From assembly GCA_036571765.1 (NCBI GenBank), contig BROE01000025.1, positions 1,655,235-1,719,234 of the forward strand: DNA of 64,000 nt. The letters are read 5' to 3'. Below are positions 34,533 through 47,666 of this stretch, one piece after another (the first letter of the stretch is position 1; each line of letters opens with the position of its first letter). This DNA comes from Plecoglossus altivelis (Eukaryota > Chordata > Actinopteri > Osmeriformes > Plecoglossidae). The notes under the pieces are model-generated. The model worked only from the letters and a program-made list of their open reading frames with translations, searched no databases and had not been told where the DNA came from. The translations under genes were made by a program, and so were the position numbers.

Positions 34533-35177
34533 AATCCAAACCTGGTCGTTGAATTATCACAAAGAACACATGTGTGAAGCACGACATTGACCGTATGCGT
34601 TTAAGGAGAAAACGGTTCGTTTAAATTAGCTTGGGCAAAGGCAGGATGAGGTTAGGTTAGCCACAGACAGCTAACTAGGCTAGCTAACTAGGCTAGCTAA
34701 CAATGAAGTAAGCACTCAATGTGTCCGGGAGAAGTGTCAACGTTAAATAAGCTCCCGGTAGATGAAATGGCTATTTAATATTATTAGTCGTACCGAACAA
34801 CAAACAATTGTATGCGATATAAACACCAGCTATTCGCTTAAACAAACAACAGCTGAAACCGCATGTCGTAGTGACGGGAAAAACAACTTCGTTCAAAATA
34901 AACAAGGCTAGCAAGAAAGCTAGCTAGCTAGCTAGCGCGTTTTAAAGCTAGCTCCAGCTTGAAAGCGAACAACCTATAACGTTTTTGGATCCTTTGATGA
35001 ATCGCCATAGATGAGACGTACATGATAACACGAACACGTTAATACGTAGCGTTGCTGTACCTTCGAGGATGCAATAATTGTGTCCGCTGTTATTGCTGAC
35101 GGACGTTTCGTCCCTTCATTTTCCACCCACTCAACACACTCATGCACTTCCTGGCAACCGAAGGTATTTACAGACAT
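34533..35177 (-). other. chfr: chfr upstream exon and first intron; exon open in frame
   Basis: A donor CGAAG/gtacag on the minus strand at 35061/35060 joins well to the acceptor before 34541. The spliced sequence from an ATG at 35177 stays open through 39 codons, then V-W-I, then the usual chfr start methionine. The intron is 34542-35060. Mammalian chfr begins near the downstream ATG, so I treat this exon as 5' UTR or an optional N-terminal extension. Confidence 0.5.
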
Positions 35178-35285
35178 CAGCTGATGGAGGAGGGGCGAGA
35201 GAGTTAAAGGCTTTCCACACTGGTAGAAAGAGTGGAACAGATCGCTTTCGATTGCTTCGGTTCAGTCCTCTGATTTAGCACTCTG

Positions 35286-35290
35286 ATTGG
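35286..35290 (-). promoter_or_regulatory. CCAAT box upstream of chfr
   Basis: The minus strand reads CCAAT about 110 bp upstream of the first chfr exon ATG at 35177, a typical distance for a TATA-less housekeeping promoter. Confidence 0.4.
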
Positions 35291-38125
35291 CATTGACACG
35301 CGTATGTAGAATACGTTTAGAATAACGATGCAACAGCGATTGCATTGTTGTGACTTAAATTACTTGAACAAGTCGTTGGATTCTTTTGACGTACACTAAC
35401 ACGAAAACACACGAATGTTGAGCGTACTATATAACTGCACATTGCTCGTGCTATTTCAGCCCATGTGCAAAAAAACTAGATTTTTGGTGTGTGATGTGTA
35501 CGCCAACACATTCCTGGCCTGTGGCTGAGATGTGTGTGTGTGTGGGTGTGTGTGTGTGTGAGACTAGGGCGGTGGAGGGGGGGGCGGTGTCAGGCCTGTG
35601 ACAGAAGTGTCACCAGGGGAACCTGCTTGTCTGCAGACAGCTGTGATGTCCGTTAGCAGGCCAGCAGTCAGCTCACCGCTGCCTCAGTCTTCAGATTGGA
35701 TGGCGGGTCCCAGAGGGTCCCAGGTCCATGAAAGTCTCTCTTCCTGTCTGCCCCAGATAAGCCACTGACAGGTTCTTTAATCTCCATGCATGTCTGTTTG
35801 TGCCCTCGTGGCTTTCTGACGCTGGACCATGGGTGTCATCGCCACGGATGGCTCACAAACACTGGGTCAGAGAATGAGAAGGGGGGGGGGGGAGGAGAGA
35901 GGGGGCATCTGGTTCTAGACCTCTTGAAATGAGCCGTTTTAAACACTGCGCACTTCATCTCAATAAGTAGCGTTCACTCAACAAAAACAAAAAAAAACCC
36001 TTTTCACTAATGATCCTAACCTGAAATATTAGGCTGAAGAACCCCCCTAATTCCTTTCACATCAATCAGCATGATTCAGACGTACGGATGCATTACATCA
36101 CTCTGGGAGCCGCCGGACTTGTAACCCTACACACTTTGAGAAAATGATTTTATAAACTTCAATTACGAACGGACTAATCTTCCCTGTTTAAGAAACACCA
36201 AAGCATCTCTGTGTGATAGAAACAGCAAGAGTCCTTAATGCAGGGCTAATCTCTTCCTATTCCCCAGCCTTCCTGCCAGTGCATTATTAATGTGCAAAGA
36301 AGAGGCTGATGAGTTCAGGGGCCTCTCATCACTAATGCATTCATTTCTCATTGTTAGCTGTCTGTCTGGAGAGGAGAGCAGTGCGCTCACTGGCACGCAT
36401 GCTCACACCCACTCCACACTCACCATGCAGGGTACATGCAGACTCGCACGCACGCATGGAATTTTTACGCTGAATCGCACTTTACCCTGAAATGGTCATT
36501 TTGTTCAAATGCAACTACAGTTGATGGTGTGAAACGATACATTGACTTGAGAATACAACGTCCAATCGAATGAGCGAAAGCCATTTTAAACCGACGGTAA
36601 AACGCCATCAGATTCCATCAATAGCCTATCCTAATTAGATGGAAAATTACTTGTGGCAAAGTGATGCAGAAAACAAGTGATTAAATGAAAGGACAAGAAA
36701 TACATGCTAATGTTTCCAAATGGGACCGAAAAGATAGCAAGAAAAACCTCTCTCCTCTGCCCTCTGAAATTATCTCCCCGGCTCCGTCTAATTGCTGGAG
36801 GATGTCCTCTTAACTAACTGTGAAAAGCTGTGTCTAATTAGTGCAACATTAATCAGGAATTAGCATGTTATCACAAGGTTAACTTATCAGTATGTGCACA
36901 GCGGCAGCTGGAGGTGTCATTACCCGGAGTGCACAGGGTAGACATTGCCACAAGGGGTAGTGCTTGTTCTTCACATGAATCCGTCTTCTCATCAGGCAAT
37001 CAGGGGCTGAAGTAGACTGGAGGACTGGGGGTGTTGGTGCGTGCCGAATACCACCCAGCGGTTGTCAGATGGGTTGAATGACAATACCCAGGATCAATTG
37101 AAATCCTTTCCTATTGACATTGGCGCTCAGAGAAGGATTACAGAAAGGAATGCCAGTAAGCAATATTGAGCCATTAGTCTGTTATTACTTTTCTCCAAGC
37201 AATTGCTAACGCTAAGGGCATCGACATGTCATGTTTTTCTTTGTCTGTCATGGCATTAAACTGTCTCAAATTATCCCCGATCGATGCCAAACAATTGGTT
37301 AGCAAGGCACTTGACACCACTATAATAAAGATTGACCCGATATGACCATCTGCGATGATTCCTCTAAAAGAAATAGCAACGTGGTCTATTTTATACTATA
37401 AATGATACATTAAGAGACAACACATAATAGGCTATTGCATTATGCAATCCATTCATTTAGATTTCACATTTCATTTACTTGGAATACACAAAAGCGACGC
37501 ACAAATAGTGCACGTGTGAAGACTAAACAGCAAGGATCAGAAGTGTACGATTTTATCTGTCGATTGACAGTCGAAATCAAGGAACTGCCTTTAAATCAGG
37601 CACAACACAAACATGGCATCGACCAGATACATGAACGGTAGCTCGACTACAGTCCTGCGACACAGAAAGCACGATAGTGCACAGCAACATGCAACTAAAT
37701 CAAGGTCACATCACAAGTGCATCATGGTGCTGTTTGGTCGCTGCCTTCTCTCCCTTCCGTATTGTCCTGTTTGACGACAACAGCCATGGCAGGGTATTGC
37801 GGCAGCATGATTTGTGTCATTGTGTGTTGTAAGCAACCCGTTTTATCCCTGCTTAAACGCGTGATTATTGCTCCACAACAGCACTGCAACCAGAGTTCAT
37901 TTGGGAGGATCTGCAGCCACAGTTTTTGTCTTGTGCAGTTCGCTCGTTTGTCTTGTTCCCGGGCTTCCCGGAGCTCTCATCAGGATTCCAGATGAGCAGG
38001 GACGACAATACCTCAACCGGCTTGGCTCAAGTCACTCATTTGTCAGAGGCGCTGGTAGATCACAAGCTGACAAATCTCCTGTGTCTGCCTAACTGTCAAG
38101 CTCTCGGCCCGCAAATCAAAGACAA

Positions 38126-38230
38126 AAGAGAGAGAGGGAGAGAGAGAGAGGGAGAGAGACAGAGAGGGAGAGAGAGAAGGAGAGGGAGACAGAGAGAGGG
38201 AGAAGGAGAGAGCAGAGAAGAGGGAGAGAG

Positions 38231-38279
<49 letters not shown>

Positions 38280-38410
38280 AAAGGAGAGGGAGAGAGCAGA
38301 GAAGAGGGAGAGAGAGATAGAGGGTGAGAGGGAGAGAGCAGGGAAGAGAGAGAGAGCAGAGAAGAGAGAGAGCAGAGAAGAGAGAGAGCAGAGAAGAGAG
38401 AGAGCAGAGT
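38126..38410. repeat. GA/GGA purine satellite
   Basis: About 285 bp of (GA)n with GGA and GCAGAGAA interruptions. All overlapping open frames (RE- or SL-repeat peptides) are artefacts. Confidence 0.95.
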
Positions 38411-41400
38411 AGGGAAAAGCAGAACAGAGCAGCCATTCCATTTCAAGATGCTTTGTCACTGCAAAGCCCCAAGCTTGCCCCCCGAAAATGCCTATTAGCC
38501 TGGCTGAGAAAGATTACAAGCAAATAAAATTACATTCATTGTGATATTGGATTTCGTGAAACCCCCGGAATTGTAATTACATCGCACTTATACTCTTCAT
38601 TTAAAGCCTTTCTCTGACAACAAAGAATATTAGAGATGGGAATACACGCGTTGTGATTGAACACTGAGTGTAAATTACTAGACCTAGAAGAAATAATGAG
38701 ACATGAATGGAGGTTCTAATCATGATTTAACCGAGTGATAATAGCGTAGGATATTTTAATATTTATTGAATATACATTTGATACGCAACCACTTCGAAAG
38801 ACTATTGACAATACTTAGAAATACATTTTGTTCGATGGTTGTTCAACGTATCTAAAAAGAAATGTCGAATAGTAACTTTAACTTACACCAAAATACTCAT
38901 ATCTGTGTTCCATTAAGTATGCCTGCCGTCCAGTTTGTCACTTTACTGCATACCTTATTTGTCCCTGTGGGAAATTTGGTTTGCATCTCGATCACAGTAC
39001 ATTTTGTCACCACGTCATAGTCGCCAATATATACCCACACGCATATGCGTGAACATATATGATCTCACACCTTGCAACACACTAGGCTCCCGGCACCGGT
39101 TGGACAACCTATTTAGTACGGCATGCATGTCTAAAACAAAAGACCGTCACGGCCAGCGGAACAAATGCAACTAATGTTTAGCGAACGTGAATTACCCAAT
39201 GTCACCCCAAGTACACGGCTAAGTTTACCCCTCCATCTTTCAAATGTGACCTCCGTCCAAAGCGACCACCGCCCCCGCGACGGTGTAGTACAGGGAGAAT
39301 GTTGGCATATGCCGTCTGGCTTAAACCAACAAGCGGAGGGGGGAGATAAGAGGCATTCTTGGGCGGCACAGAAACAAGGCATGAGAAGGGGCTGGTTGAT
39401 AGCAGTACTTGTTGTTCTGATGTGTTAAATAGCTGGCCTTCAACACCACAGTTGATCGCTGAGTGAGGCACTGTGTAGCCAAGGGTTGTGTGAGATAGCC
39501 AGATGGCTGAAGTCAATGGAGCTTTGCCTGGAAGCTTTTGTGTCACAGTACGATAATCACGAATTTGGCCGGCCCATTCGGAGTGTATTCCTTGCTTGAT
39601 ATACACCGTGTGTACAAATGAATGACTAATTTCTCTTTAATTGGTGCTCTACACTTGTGCGTGCCACGAAAAACGTGGCCTTCGCAGTTTCAGCATCCCC
39701 CAAAAATAATGTATCAACACGGAAATGAAATAGGCTAAACAAGGCGTGAAAAGGGGAATTGTTTCAGCTTGCTGCTCAACATGCCTCCCGTTTGGTTATC
39801 ATGCCTTGCAGCCACCGTGCGACGCTGTCATTTTCACACGAAGAAACAAAAGACAAGGCGCGCAAGAACGGCGGCAGGACACGACACGTATTTTGAACGC
39901 GTTCCAAGACCACAAATGGCGGTGTTGACTGAACGACCAAACAATCCGACCTGCAAGCCTCATTGCAAATGGAAGAGCAAGCCCTTTAAAATGTGACATT
40001 AACGAACAGGGCGAGATAACGCAGGGATTGTTATCTTGCAGTCATGGAACTCCTGCGCAGATAATAGATAGCAGCGTTTTCAAAGTGTTGTTGCTGCCAG
40101 ACAGACCTCCACAGAAGCCTTGCGGGGCCCGTTTCTAAGGACCAGGGGCGGAATGTGGAATGTTCTTTCTGGGTCTGTCCTTGTTTACACTCTCTGTAGC
40201 TGGGTTAAGTACTGCTCAGATGATAAGGCCTACAGCACATACAAGGTCGATTAGACTGTGATTGCGTTAAGACTGTTCAGACTGAACGAGCACACAATAG
40301 TGTACCAACAATGACCGAGTGCTGTAGGTCATGACGTAGATAGCTAAACTCATGCTGGAGGTAAACCAAAAGTCAGATTAAACATTTAATTATGAAAGAA
40401 ATCGACGTTGTTGTCATACCTACACCATACTAATATTTCATAGAATATTCGATGTATTTAGTAGTCAACACGTGTATGTTTGCAGGATGTTTTTCCAAAA
40501 TGTTTTAAAACACCCAAAGCCCTAATGGAAAATGTGCATTTCCCAAATTGGCGTGTGGACTTGAAAAAAAGGCCTAGTGTGGACATTATTCAGGTCCAAC
40601 GCTGTAATTGAAGCGAGCTGAAAGCGTGTGGAATTTTAACCTTACCTCTGCGCAGGAGGGGAACACAATGTAATCAGCGCTCTCTCCATGAACCTTGCCA
40701 CTACGTCAAAATGCTGGCACGCCCCTATCCTGGCGCTCCGTCATTAAAACGGAGATGGATGGAATTGTTCCAACTTCTAGAATCAAACCCAACGGAATGC
40801 TTTCCATATCAATGTTTCTTCGACAGAGATATAGAACTGATACTGTGTGTTTGTATGGGTGTCTGCTGTTTTGGCAGTTAAGGGCACATGGCACTCACCA
40901 ACAAAGGAAATACCACATTTGTCAGCTAAAGCAAAAAAAAAAAAAAGATTAAACATTAAAGTCGGATGCTTAAAATTATTCCAGGGATTTAAGTGTAGGC
41001 TATTCAATGTTTCAGCTCAGAGTCAAGGAAAAATATGGTATACATTAAGCACGCGTTTTAAAGTCAGACACTGTGAAAATAAAACTACTATTGATCTATT
41101 CATTTCACATTGGAAAGGAAATCCTCGTAGGTGGAAGCCAAGACAAAACCAGAGGCCATGGCTTTACGAGCATCAAACAGTACAAATGCTTATGAATATC
41201 ACACATCACCGAAGGCGATGGAGTAAATCTGAATTCTCATTCCGGTGCTTGGAAAAACTTCCGTCAGTCGGTGCCAAGCGGCTCTGAGGCGATCCCAGCA
41301 ACGAGCCAGGCAACGCTCAACTAACCGCGCTCCAGAGAAATACGGTCACGACAAGATCCACATTCAAATAAACTTCACTCTTGGCCCACGCACACAAGCC

Positions 41401-42338
41401 ATCTTGTCACCAGCTGGCGGAGGCGCTCGCCGCGCCTTCAAACACTGAGCCACTTTTGATTAACGTCTCAACGGCTAATCATGTGCGCTCGGTGTGCCAA
41501 ATTGGACAAGCAATGTATGAGACGATTTGCCTTGAAATGTTTTCTTAGAGCCCCATTTTAGCCATAAAGTGTTTGGAGAGCCTCGTCTTTGCCACCCCCT
41601 CCTTCTCTCTGGACTGCTCGCGCCTGCTGCCGACACAAAGAACAGGGGGCTGTGATGGCGGCGGCATCGTGCCAGGCAGTGGCCCTGAATGGGAGGACCA
41701 CCTCTGCCAGAGGCACCCAGCTGCATAAATGTTATTCGCTTTTACGGTTTGTGTACATAATACTGCCAGTGTGGGGAGACTGCGAGGTTCCGCTAAACCA
41801 TGGATAAAATCCTTTAAAAAAAAATGAATAAAAGTGGAAAAAATGACTTTGGCTTGTTGAATCCCACCTCTCCCTTCCATATCTTCACACGCTCCTCCCT
41901 CTCTGTGGCTCTTCTGTTTTGAAATAGGCTGATTTATATTCTCCCCTCTCCCCCAGCCAGAATTTGCACAGCCTCGTGGTGCTGGGAGATAGCAGACATA
42001 TTTGCCATTGAACCAGAGGTGAATAGACATTAGACAGCACTTTGTCACTGGGGCCTGGAATTCACACGTCTGTCTGGGGCCAGCTCTAAATTGCTGACCA
42101 TCCTGGGTCCTGTCAGCTGGATGGCTGTTGATGTTGAAGGCTATAAAAAGATATTTTCGAGGTGGGAAGGTCAGGCGACGCCGCAAGCCTTTTTAGGTGA
42201 TATAAACGACACCCTTGTGACTCGTCCGGATATCGGTGGAAGCCCCCCGAAACGTCTCGCTCCCTCGTTCTCCCAGTCGGATCTGCCCCCTTCCCTCTTA
42301 GATGTAGCCGCAGCCAGTCTAGTCATGCGCAGGGGGGG

Positions 42339-42799
42339 NNNNNNNNNNNNNNNNNNNNNNNNNNNNNNNNNNNNNNNNNNNNNNNNNNNNNNNNNNNNNN
42401 NNNNNNNNNNNNNNNNNNNNNNNNNNNNNNNNNNNNNNNNNNNNNNNNNNNNNNNNNNNNNNNNNNNNNNNNNNNNNNNNNNNNNNNNNNNNNNNNNNNN
42501 NNNNNNNNNNNNNNNNNNNNNNNNNNNNNNNNNNNNNNNNNNNNNNNNNNNNNNNNNNNNNNNNNNNNNNNNNNNNNNNNNNNNNNNNNNNNNNNNNNNN
42601 NNNNNNNNNNNNNNNNNNNNNNNNNNNNNNNNNNNNNNNNNNNNNNNNNNNNNNNNNNNNNNNNNNNNNNNNNNNNNNNNNNNNNNNNNNNNNNNNNNNN
42701 NNNNNNNNNNNNNNNNNNNNNNNNNNNNNNNNNNNNNNNNNNNNNNNNNNNNNNNNNNNNNNNNNNNNNNNNNNNNNNNNNNNNNNNNNNNNNNNNNNN
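42339..42799. other. assembly gap (461 N)
   Basis: Run of N flanked on both sides by G homopolymers. Confidence 0.99.
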
Positions 42800-45151
42800 G
42801 GGGGGGTTCCGTGTTCCCCACAGAGAGGAGGATTGGAAGCTCCTACCAAAGCCCATCCTCCCAAATCACCAGGCCCAGTGGACCCCCAGAGTCATTCAGA
42901 AGCGATCACGGGGCCTCCAGTCTCATTACCCATCTCCATTTCAAAACAGCCTCCAAATGGGAACTAATGCATTAGCTCTCACTGGGAGAAGGCTGGAGAA
43001 GCCGCTCCAAATGCTTTCATACATGTTTTATCAGCAGGGGAAAGAGAGAGAGGGAGAGAGAGAGGAAAGGAGCTTGGACTGAGCCATTCATTCATTGCCC
43101 ATCTTATTAGGTTGGCACAGTCCTATTAGCTGTCATTGTGCTGCAGAACCCCCCTGGGCATGTTCCTGTGTTTTTGTGCCTCTGATGTGAACTCTGTGCC
43201 AAGAGCTTTTCGGAGGCATTTGAGTGCATGGAAATTCAATCCCAACCTTGAGCGTTGAGGTTTCCCGGAGATAAATGCCAAGGATTAGTGATCTGAACAT
43301 AAAACAATGTCCTACGTCGTATAGCGTACTATCCCATTAATTGGAATTATGCAGTAAAATGTATAATTGTATGTGTCCCACAGAATACTAAGTGGCTTTG
43401 GGTGAAATGAAAATGTGGTCGATTTATCGTATCACGCTATATATTATACTATTCTGGAAAGAAATGAGTTAAATTCAACTGTGAATAGAACTATTGCTAT
43501 GCTGTTTCTTACAGCACTGTGCAGAAATAGTAGGATTAACTTTAGATTTTTTAAACTAAAATATAATACATTTTTCTTCGGCTTCTGTGCTTGTAGCACA
43601 GTATAAAAGTGCACATTTTTCTATATTTATTATTGGTCTTTTCATTGTTGTTAAAAATATAAATTGTAAAAATAGAAAAATAACAAACTTTTTTTTTTGG
43701 TAATAGACTTCTACACTGTAATGTATGTTTTACATTACCGACACCACGAAAAAATGATATCAAGCCAAAAATATTTTGCACCAAACCCTGCCCCCTTTGA
43801 AAACCGCCGCTGGAAGGTCTGACAGCGGCCGACATTGTGATAACGTACCTCAAGTTAGACACGCCACGAAACCTGTCAATGGATTCCCCTCTGATGATAA
43901 ACTGACGTGCTGAAATCAATTGACCTTGCCAGACAATGAGGGAGAGTGATGGGGCTTTAAAAAAAAAATCTCCAGCGAGCTTCTTCCAACTGGACCGCTA
44001 AAAGGGACAGAACTAGGCCGGACCGAACATGTCGGGACCGTACCGGCTTTGTCCGACGGAAGCTTGTGAACAACAGCTAGCCTACTAATCAAACAATGAC
44101 GCAGCTGGAATGGAAGGTAAAGAGGCTACCAGCTGACTAGTTTATTAGGAAAATAAACACAAGACTAGTATAGCGAATCTTGGAGATGCTCCTTATCACG
44201 GGAACGTGGGGCTCAATGACCACGCTCCCAAACTGAAAATGATTTAAGTCTTACCAACACGATGCGGCCACTCTCACAGAGGGTCTTGTCCATGAGATCT
44301 TTTTTTTTTTCGTTCCTTCATGAGTTTTTTTTCTTCTTTTATTTTAAAAAGGGGGACCTGCTGGCTGAGTGTGTGAGACAGAGGAGCGCTATTGATTTTC
44401 AATAACCCCCCTAATGACCTCGGCACAGCTTGATCCCGTCTGTCATTACGCTCTGATGCCCCGGGACAGGATGGCGGCGGGGCATCAGCACGTTGGCGAG
44501 CCCGCCGGCGTGATTAGGATGAATCGGCGCTCCCCGGGAAGACGCCGCGGAGAGAAAGGCCTCGTCGATAGCAGGACGGGGCGGCCCTGGACGCCCCTCC
44601 CCTGGACCGCTCCAGAGGGCCTTCCGGCCTCATTAGCCAAACACATGAGCGAGGAGGAAGAGGGAGAAGAGGCGGAGAGAGAGCCTTTCCTGTAACATCT
44701 GATAGGCTGCCTCCAAGGCATTGCTCCAGCTTAATGAGAGCAGACTGCAGGTCAATATGCTGCTGGCCCGCCAGTCAATAACAGTTACCTGCAACACAAA
44801 CACTCTGAACCTTCTTTCTTACAAAATCAATGTCCTATTAGTCCTGCCCTCAATTGCCTTGCCCCTATCTCATTGATCCCTGGAGAGCTGCATAGCTGAT
44901 GTGGGCTTGTATGATGAGTTACTGTCGAATCAGCTTAATCACACTCGGCCACTGGGTTAGTCAGGTCGAGTTCCCGTCATCGTCTCTTAGCAGAACCCGA
45001 TTGCAACACGAGACAAGCAGTTGTGATTTTGTTCGAGACGCTCAGAGGTGGCGAATCTAAGCGACTGTTTCTTCCAGAGCTGTAATCATCGATTGTGGAT
45101 TTACCTGCCGTACTCAAAGCAAAAGGAGGCCACAGATGTTTAGGTCCAAAC

Positions 45152-46357
45152 TTTATTCCGTACATTTTAAACCATGAATGTTCGTTTTCATTTTTTTTTT
45201 TTTTTTTGCACGCCTAAAACTCTACTTGTTTTGTATACAAGAGTCTAAGAAAAACAACTGCACAACACCACAAGGTCGACAGAGAAAGTCCTTTTGCCGT
45301 CCAATCAAAAGTGTCTTTCTCTCGCTGTTAGTCTCACCTGGTCTGTAACGCGCTCCCGGTACAATTTAGGACCTGAATGTCTTCTGGTTTTTGTAATTCC
45401 ATTCCATAGTCTGTGGAGGGGAAAACCCTGTTCTGTTTACTGAATCACCATATCCAGTGTTCTTTCCAGGTGGGGGGGGGGGAGCCTCTTTGCATAGGTT
45501 GCAGATGTTCTGTCCAGGCCCCTTTACCATTCCCTCGCTCCCATTGGGCAGGCTCGACTGTTACCATGGTTTCCAACAGGAAAGTGGTTTCTGTTTGATG
45601 TCGTTTGTCTTTTTTTTTTTCTAGAAACATTTAAAAAGCCTAATAAATGTACACGGTCATTTTGCAGCAAGGAATATCAACAAGATATTTACAAGAATCT
45701 TTTTTACAGAGACCGAAGAAAGACCTCGTCATATAATATTTGTCTGCATATCTCGAAGGCAAAGCACATGAACAAAGCGAGCCTGTAATGTAACGCGGTA
45801 CATTGTCGTTAATGAGGATCCCCTTAGGTACCGTGAGGTTCAGTTACAGCTGACAGATCCAGTCATTACCGTGGAGCATCATAGATGCCTCACAAACAAA
45901 ACCGGGATAAATAGCGGGGGGGGAAAGAAATCGTGACTTAATGCACAAATTACAAATTCATAAAAATGATGTCTATACATGGAACGAGGGTAGGAAATGT
46001 ACAAACTCATTTGAGGACTTTCTTATTCCGCGTAAAACCGGAAGAAGTTATTGGATTAATATATTAATATTATTATCAAATTTTTACGTCGGAAACAGAC
46101 ATACACGTACTTGTACTTGATTCATGTCTCCGACATTCTCCTCTTCCGGTCCATATATCAAATGAACTCATATCATGTGCTTCGTCAGCCTACCAAATCT
46201 TTGCTTTGTACAATCATACTGTTTTCTCTCGACTTCACTTTTCTCTCTGGGTGAAAAAGCAGTGCATCTTGTTCTTTAAGAAGGTTTAATTGAGGCGGGT
46301 GAGGCGGGAGGGGGGGGATCGTTTTCAAAGCGCCCCGCCGATCCTTTGTCCGTGAAG
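45152..46357 (-). other. fbrsl1: fbrsl1 3' UTR with AATAAA
   Basis: The minus strand carries AATAAA at 45157-45152, about 1.2 kb after the stop codon, with no reading frame in between. This is the probable 3' UTR. It contains long A-rich stretches on the gene strand (around 45610 and 45190). Confidence 0.5.
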
Positions 46358-47666
46358 CTACCGCGCCTCCACCTCTTTGGGGTTGCGGGAGGGGGAGTAA
46401 TCCCGGGGATCTTGGGTGGTGAGAGGGGTAGTCCTTCTGGGGGAGGAGGGCCGGACGCCCCCGGCCGGCACCAGCGGAGGCGGGGCGCTGAGCGCGGCGG
46501 TGGGGGGTGTCCTGTTCAGCAGGCCGTTGTGTCCCGTGGAGGGGCTGAGTCTGGGGTAGGGCATCCCTCCTAGGTGGGACATGAATGGGGGCATGTGGGG
46601 GAGGTGCCCCTCCATGGGGGACTGGTGGAGCTGGTGGAGCCGGGCCCGGTCCAGCTCCTCCCTCAGGTGTAGTCTCTCCCGCTCCTCCGCCTGCTGCCTC
46701 ATTCTCTCGTGCTCCCTGCGCACCTCCAGCAGGTGCTCGTGGTGGGAGTAGTCGTGGGCCTCCCTCTCCCGGTACGCCCGCTCCTGCTCGTACATCCCCG
46801 GGAAGCGGTGGCCTTGTTCGGCTCGCAGCTGGAAGTCCATGCGGCGCTGCAGGTCCAGGCTCCGGTACGCCTCCCGCAGGGGGTCCCAGGGGAAGGCAGG
46901 GTGGGGCAGCCGCTCCCGGCCCGCCGCCAGGGGGCTCACCCCCATGAAAGGCGCCATGCGGGCTCGGTCCAGCACGTTGAGGCTGCCCATCTGGTGCATG
47001 GCGCTCATGGAGAGGGGCAGGGAGTGCGCCATGGGCATGCCGTGGATGGAGCCGTGGGGGGGGAGGTCGCTGCAGCGTGGGGACGGGGGAGGGATCTGCT
47101 GGGATAAAGGCGGGTGGTGGTGATGGGGGTGGCCCGGGTGCATGGATGGGATGGGCGGCGCCGGGGCCGGAGGCGGGTGGGAGGCGGGTTCGGAGCTGAC
47201 CACCATCACCTCCTGCTCCTCCTTCCTCTCCTCCTTGATCTTCATGTCGTTCTTCACCTTGAGCATCAGCTCTGACGCCGGCGTCTCCTTCCGGTCGCCA
47301 TCCTTGAGCGTGGGCGGGGGCCCGCCCGCCATCTTCATCCCCGCCTCGCCCAGCACCGCCTTGGAATAAGGGGACGGCGAGCGGCGGACGGGCTTGACGG
47401 GGTCGTCGCCCGAGCGCCTGTCGGACGCTTCCTTCCCCGGGGAGCGGCTCTCCTTCACTTTGACGTCCCCCAACATGGCCGCCTCCCGGTGACGCTCCAG
47501 AAGCTCCTTCTCCGCCTCGCGCACCCGGTCGGCGCTGCCGCTGTGGTGGCGGCCCGAGTCGCTCGAGTTCTGGCTGTTGGAGCGGATCAGGCTGCTGATC
47601 TGGTAGCTGACGGGCACCGACGCCGGCGACGAACGGTTGGAGTGGCGATTACGGTCCAGGGAGTCT
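46358..47666 (-). CDS. fbrsl1: fbrsl1 terminal coding exon (435 residues)
   Basis: Largest exon of the gene. It enters after a split Arg codon (AG/A), then runs through RNRHSNRSSPASVPVSYQIS, a charged Lys/Glu-rich region (VKNDMKIKEERKEEQEV), a His/Pro-rich stretch, FPWDPLREAYRSLDLQRRMD, the REREAHDYSHHEHLLEVRRE helix-forming segment, GLLNRTPPTAALSAPPP and the stop at 46358-46360. Confidence 0.93.

Larger units (their letters stand above)
35291..45151. other. intergenic region between chfr and fbrsl1 (about 9.9 kb)
   Basis: No supported gene. It holds a (TG)n tract (35532-35560), a G-run (35881-35892), a GA satellite (38126-38410), an N gap (42339-42799) and several blocks with many TAAT/ATTA motifs and low repeat content (36800-37330, 43080-43260, 44400-44800) that look like candidate distal regulatory DNA. 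Open frames are short and unconvincing. Confidence 0.65.

Noticed and set aside
38043..38459. Several overlapping frames of Arg/Glu or Ser/Leu repeats
   Set aside because: Produced by the GA satellite at 38126-38410.
42091..42975. Frames spanning the N gap on both strands
   Set aside because: They are open only because N codons cannot be stops; the flanking residues show no common protein.
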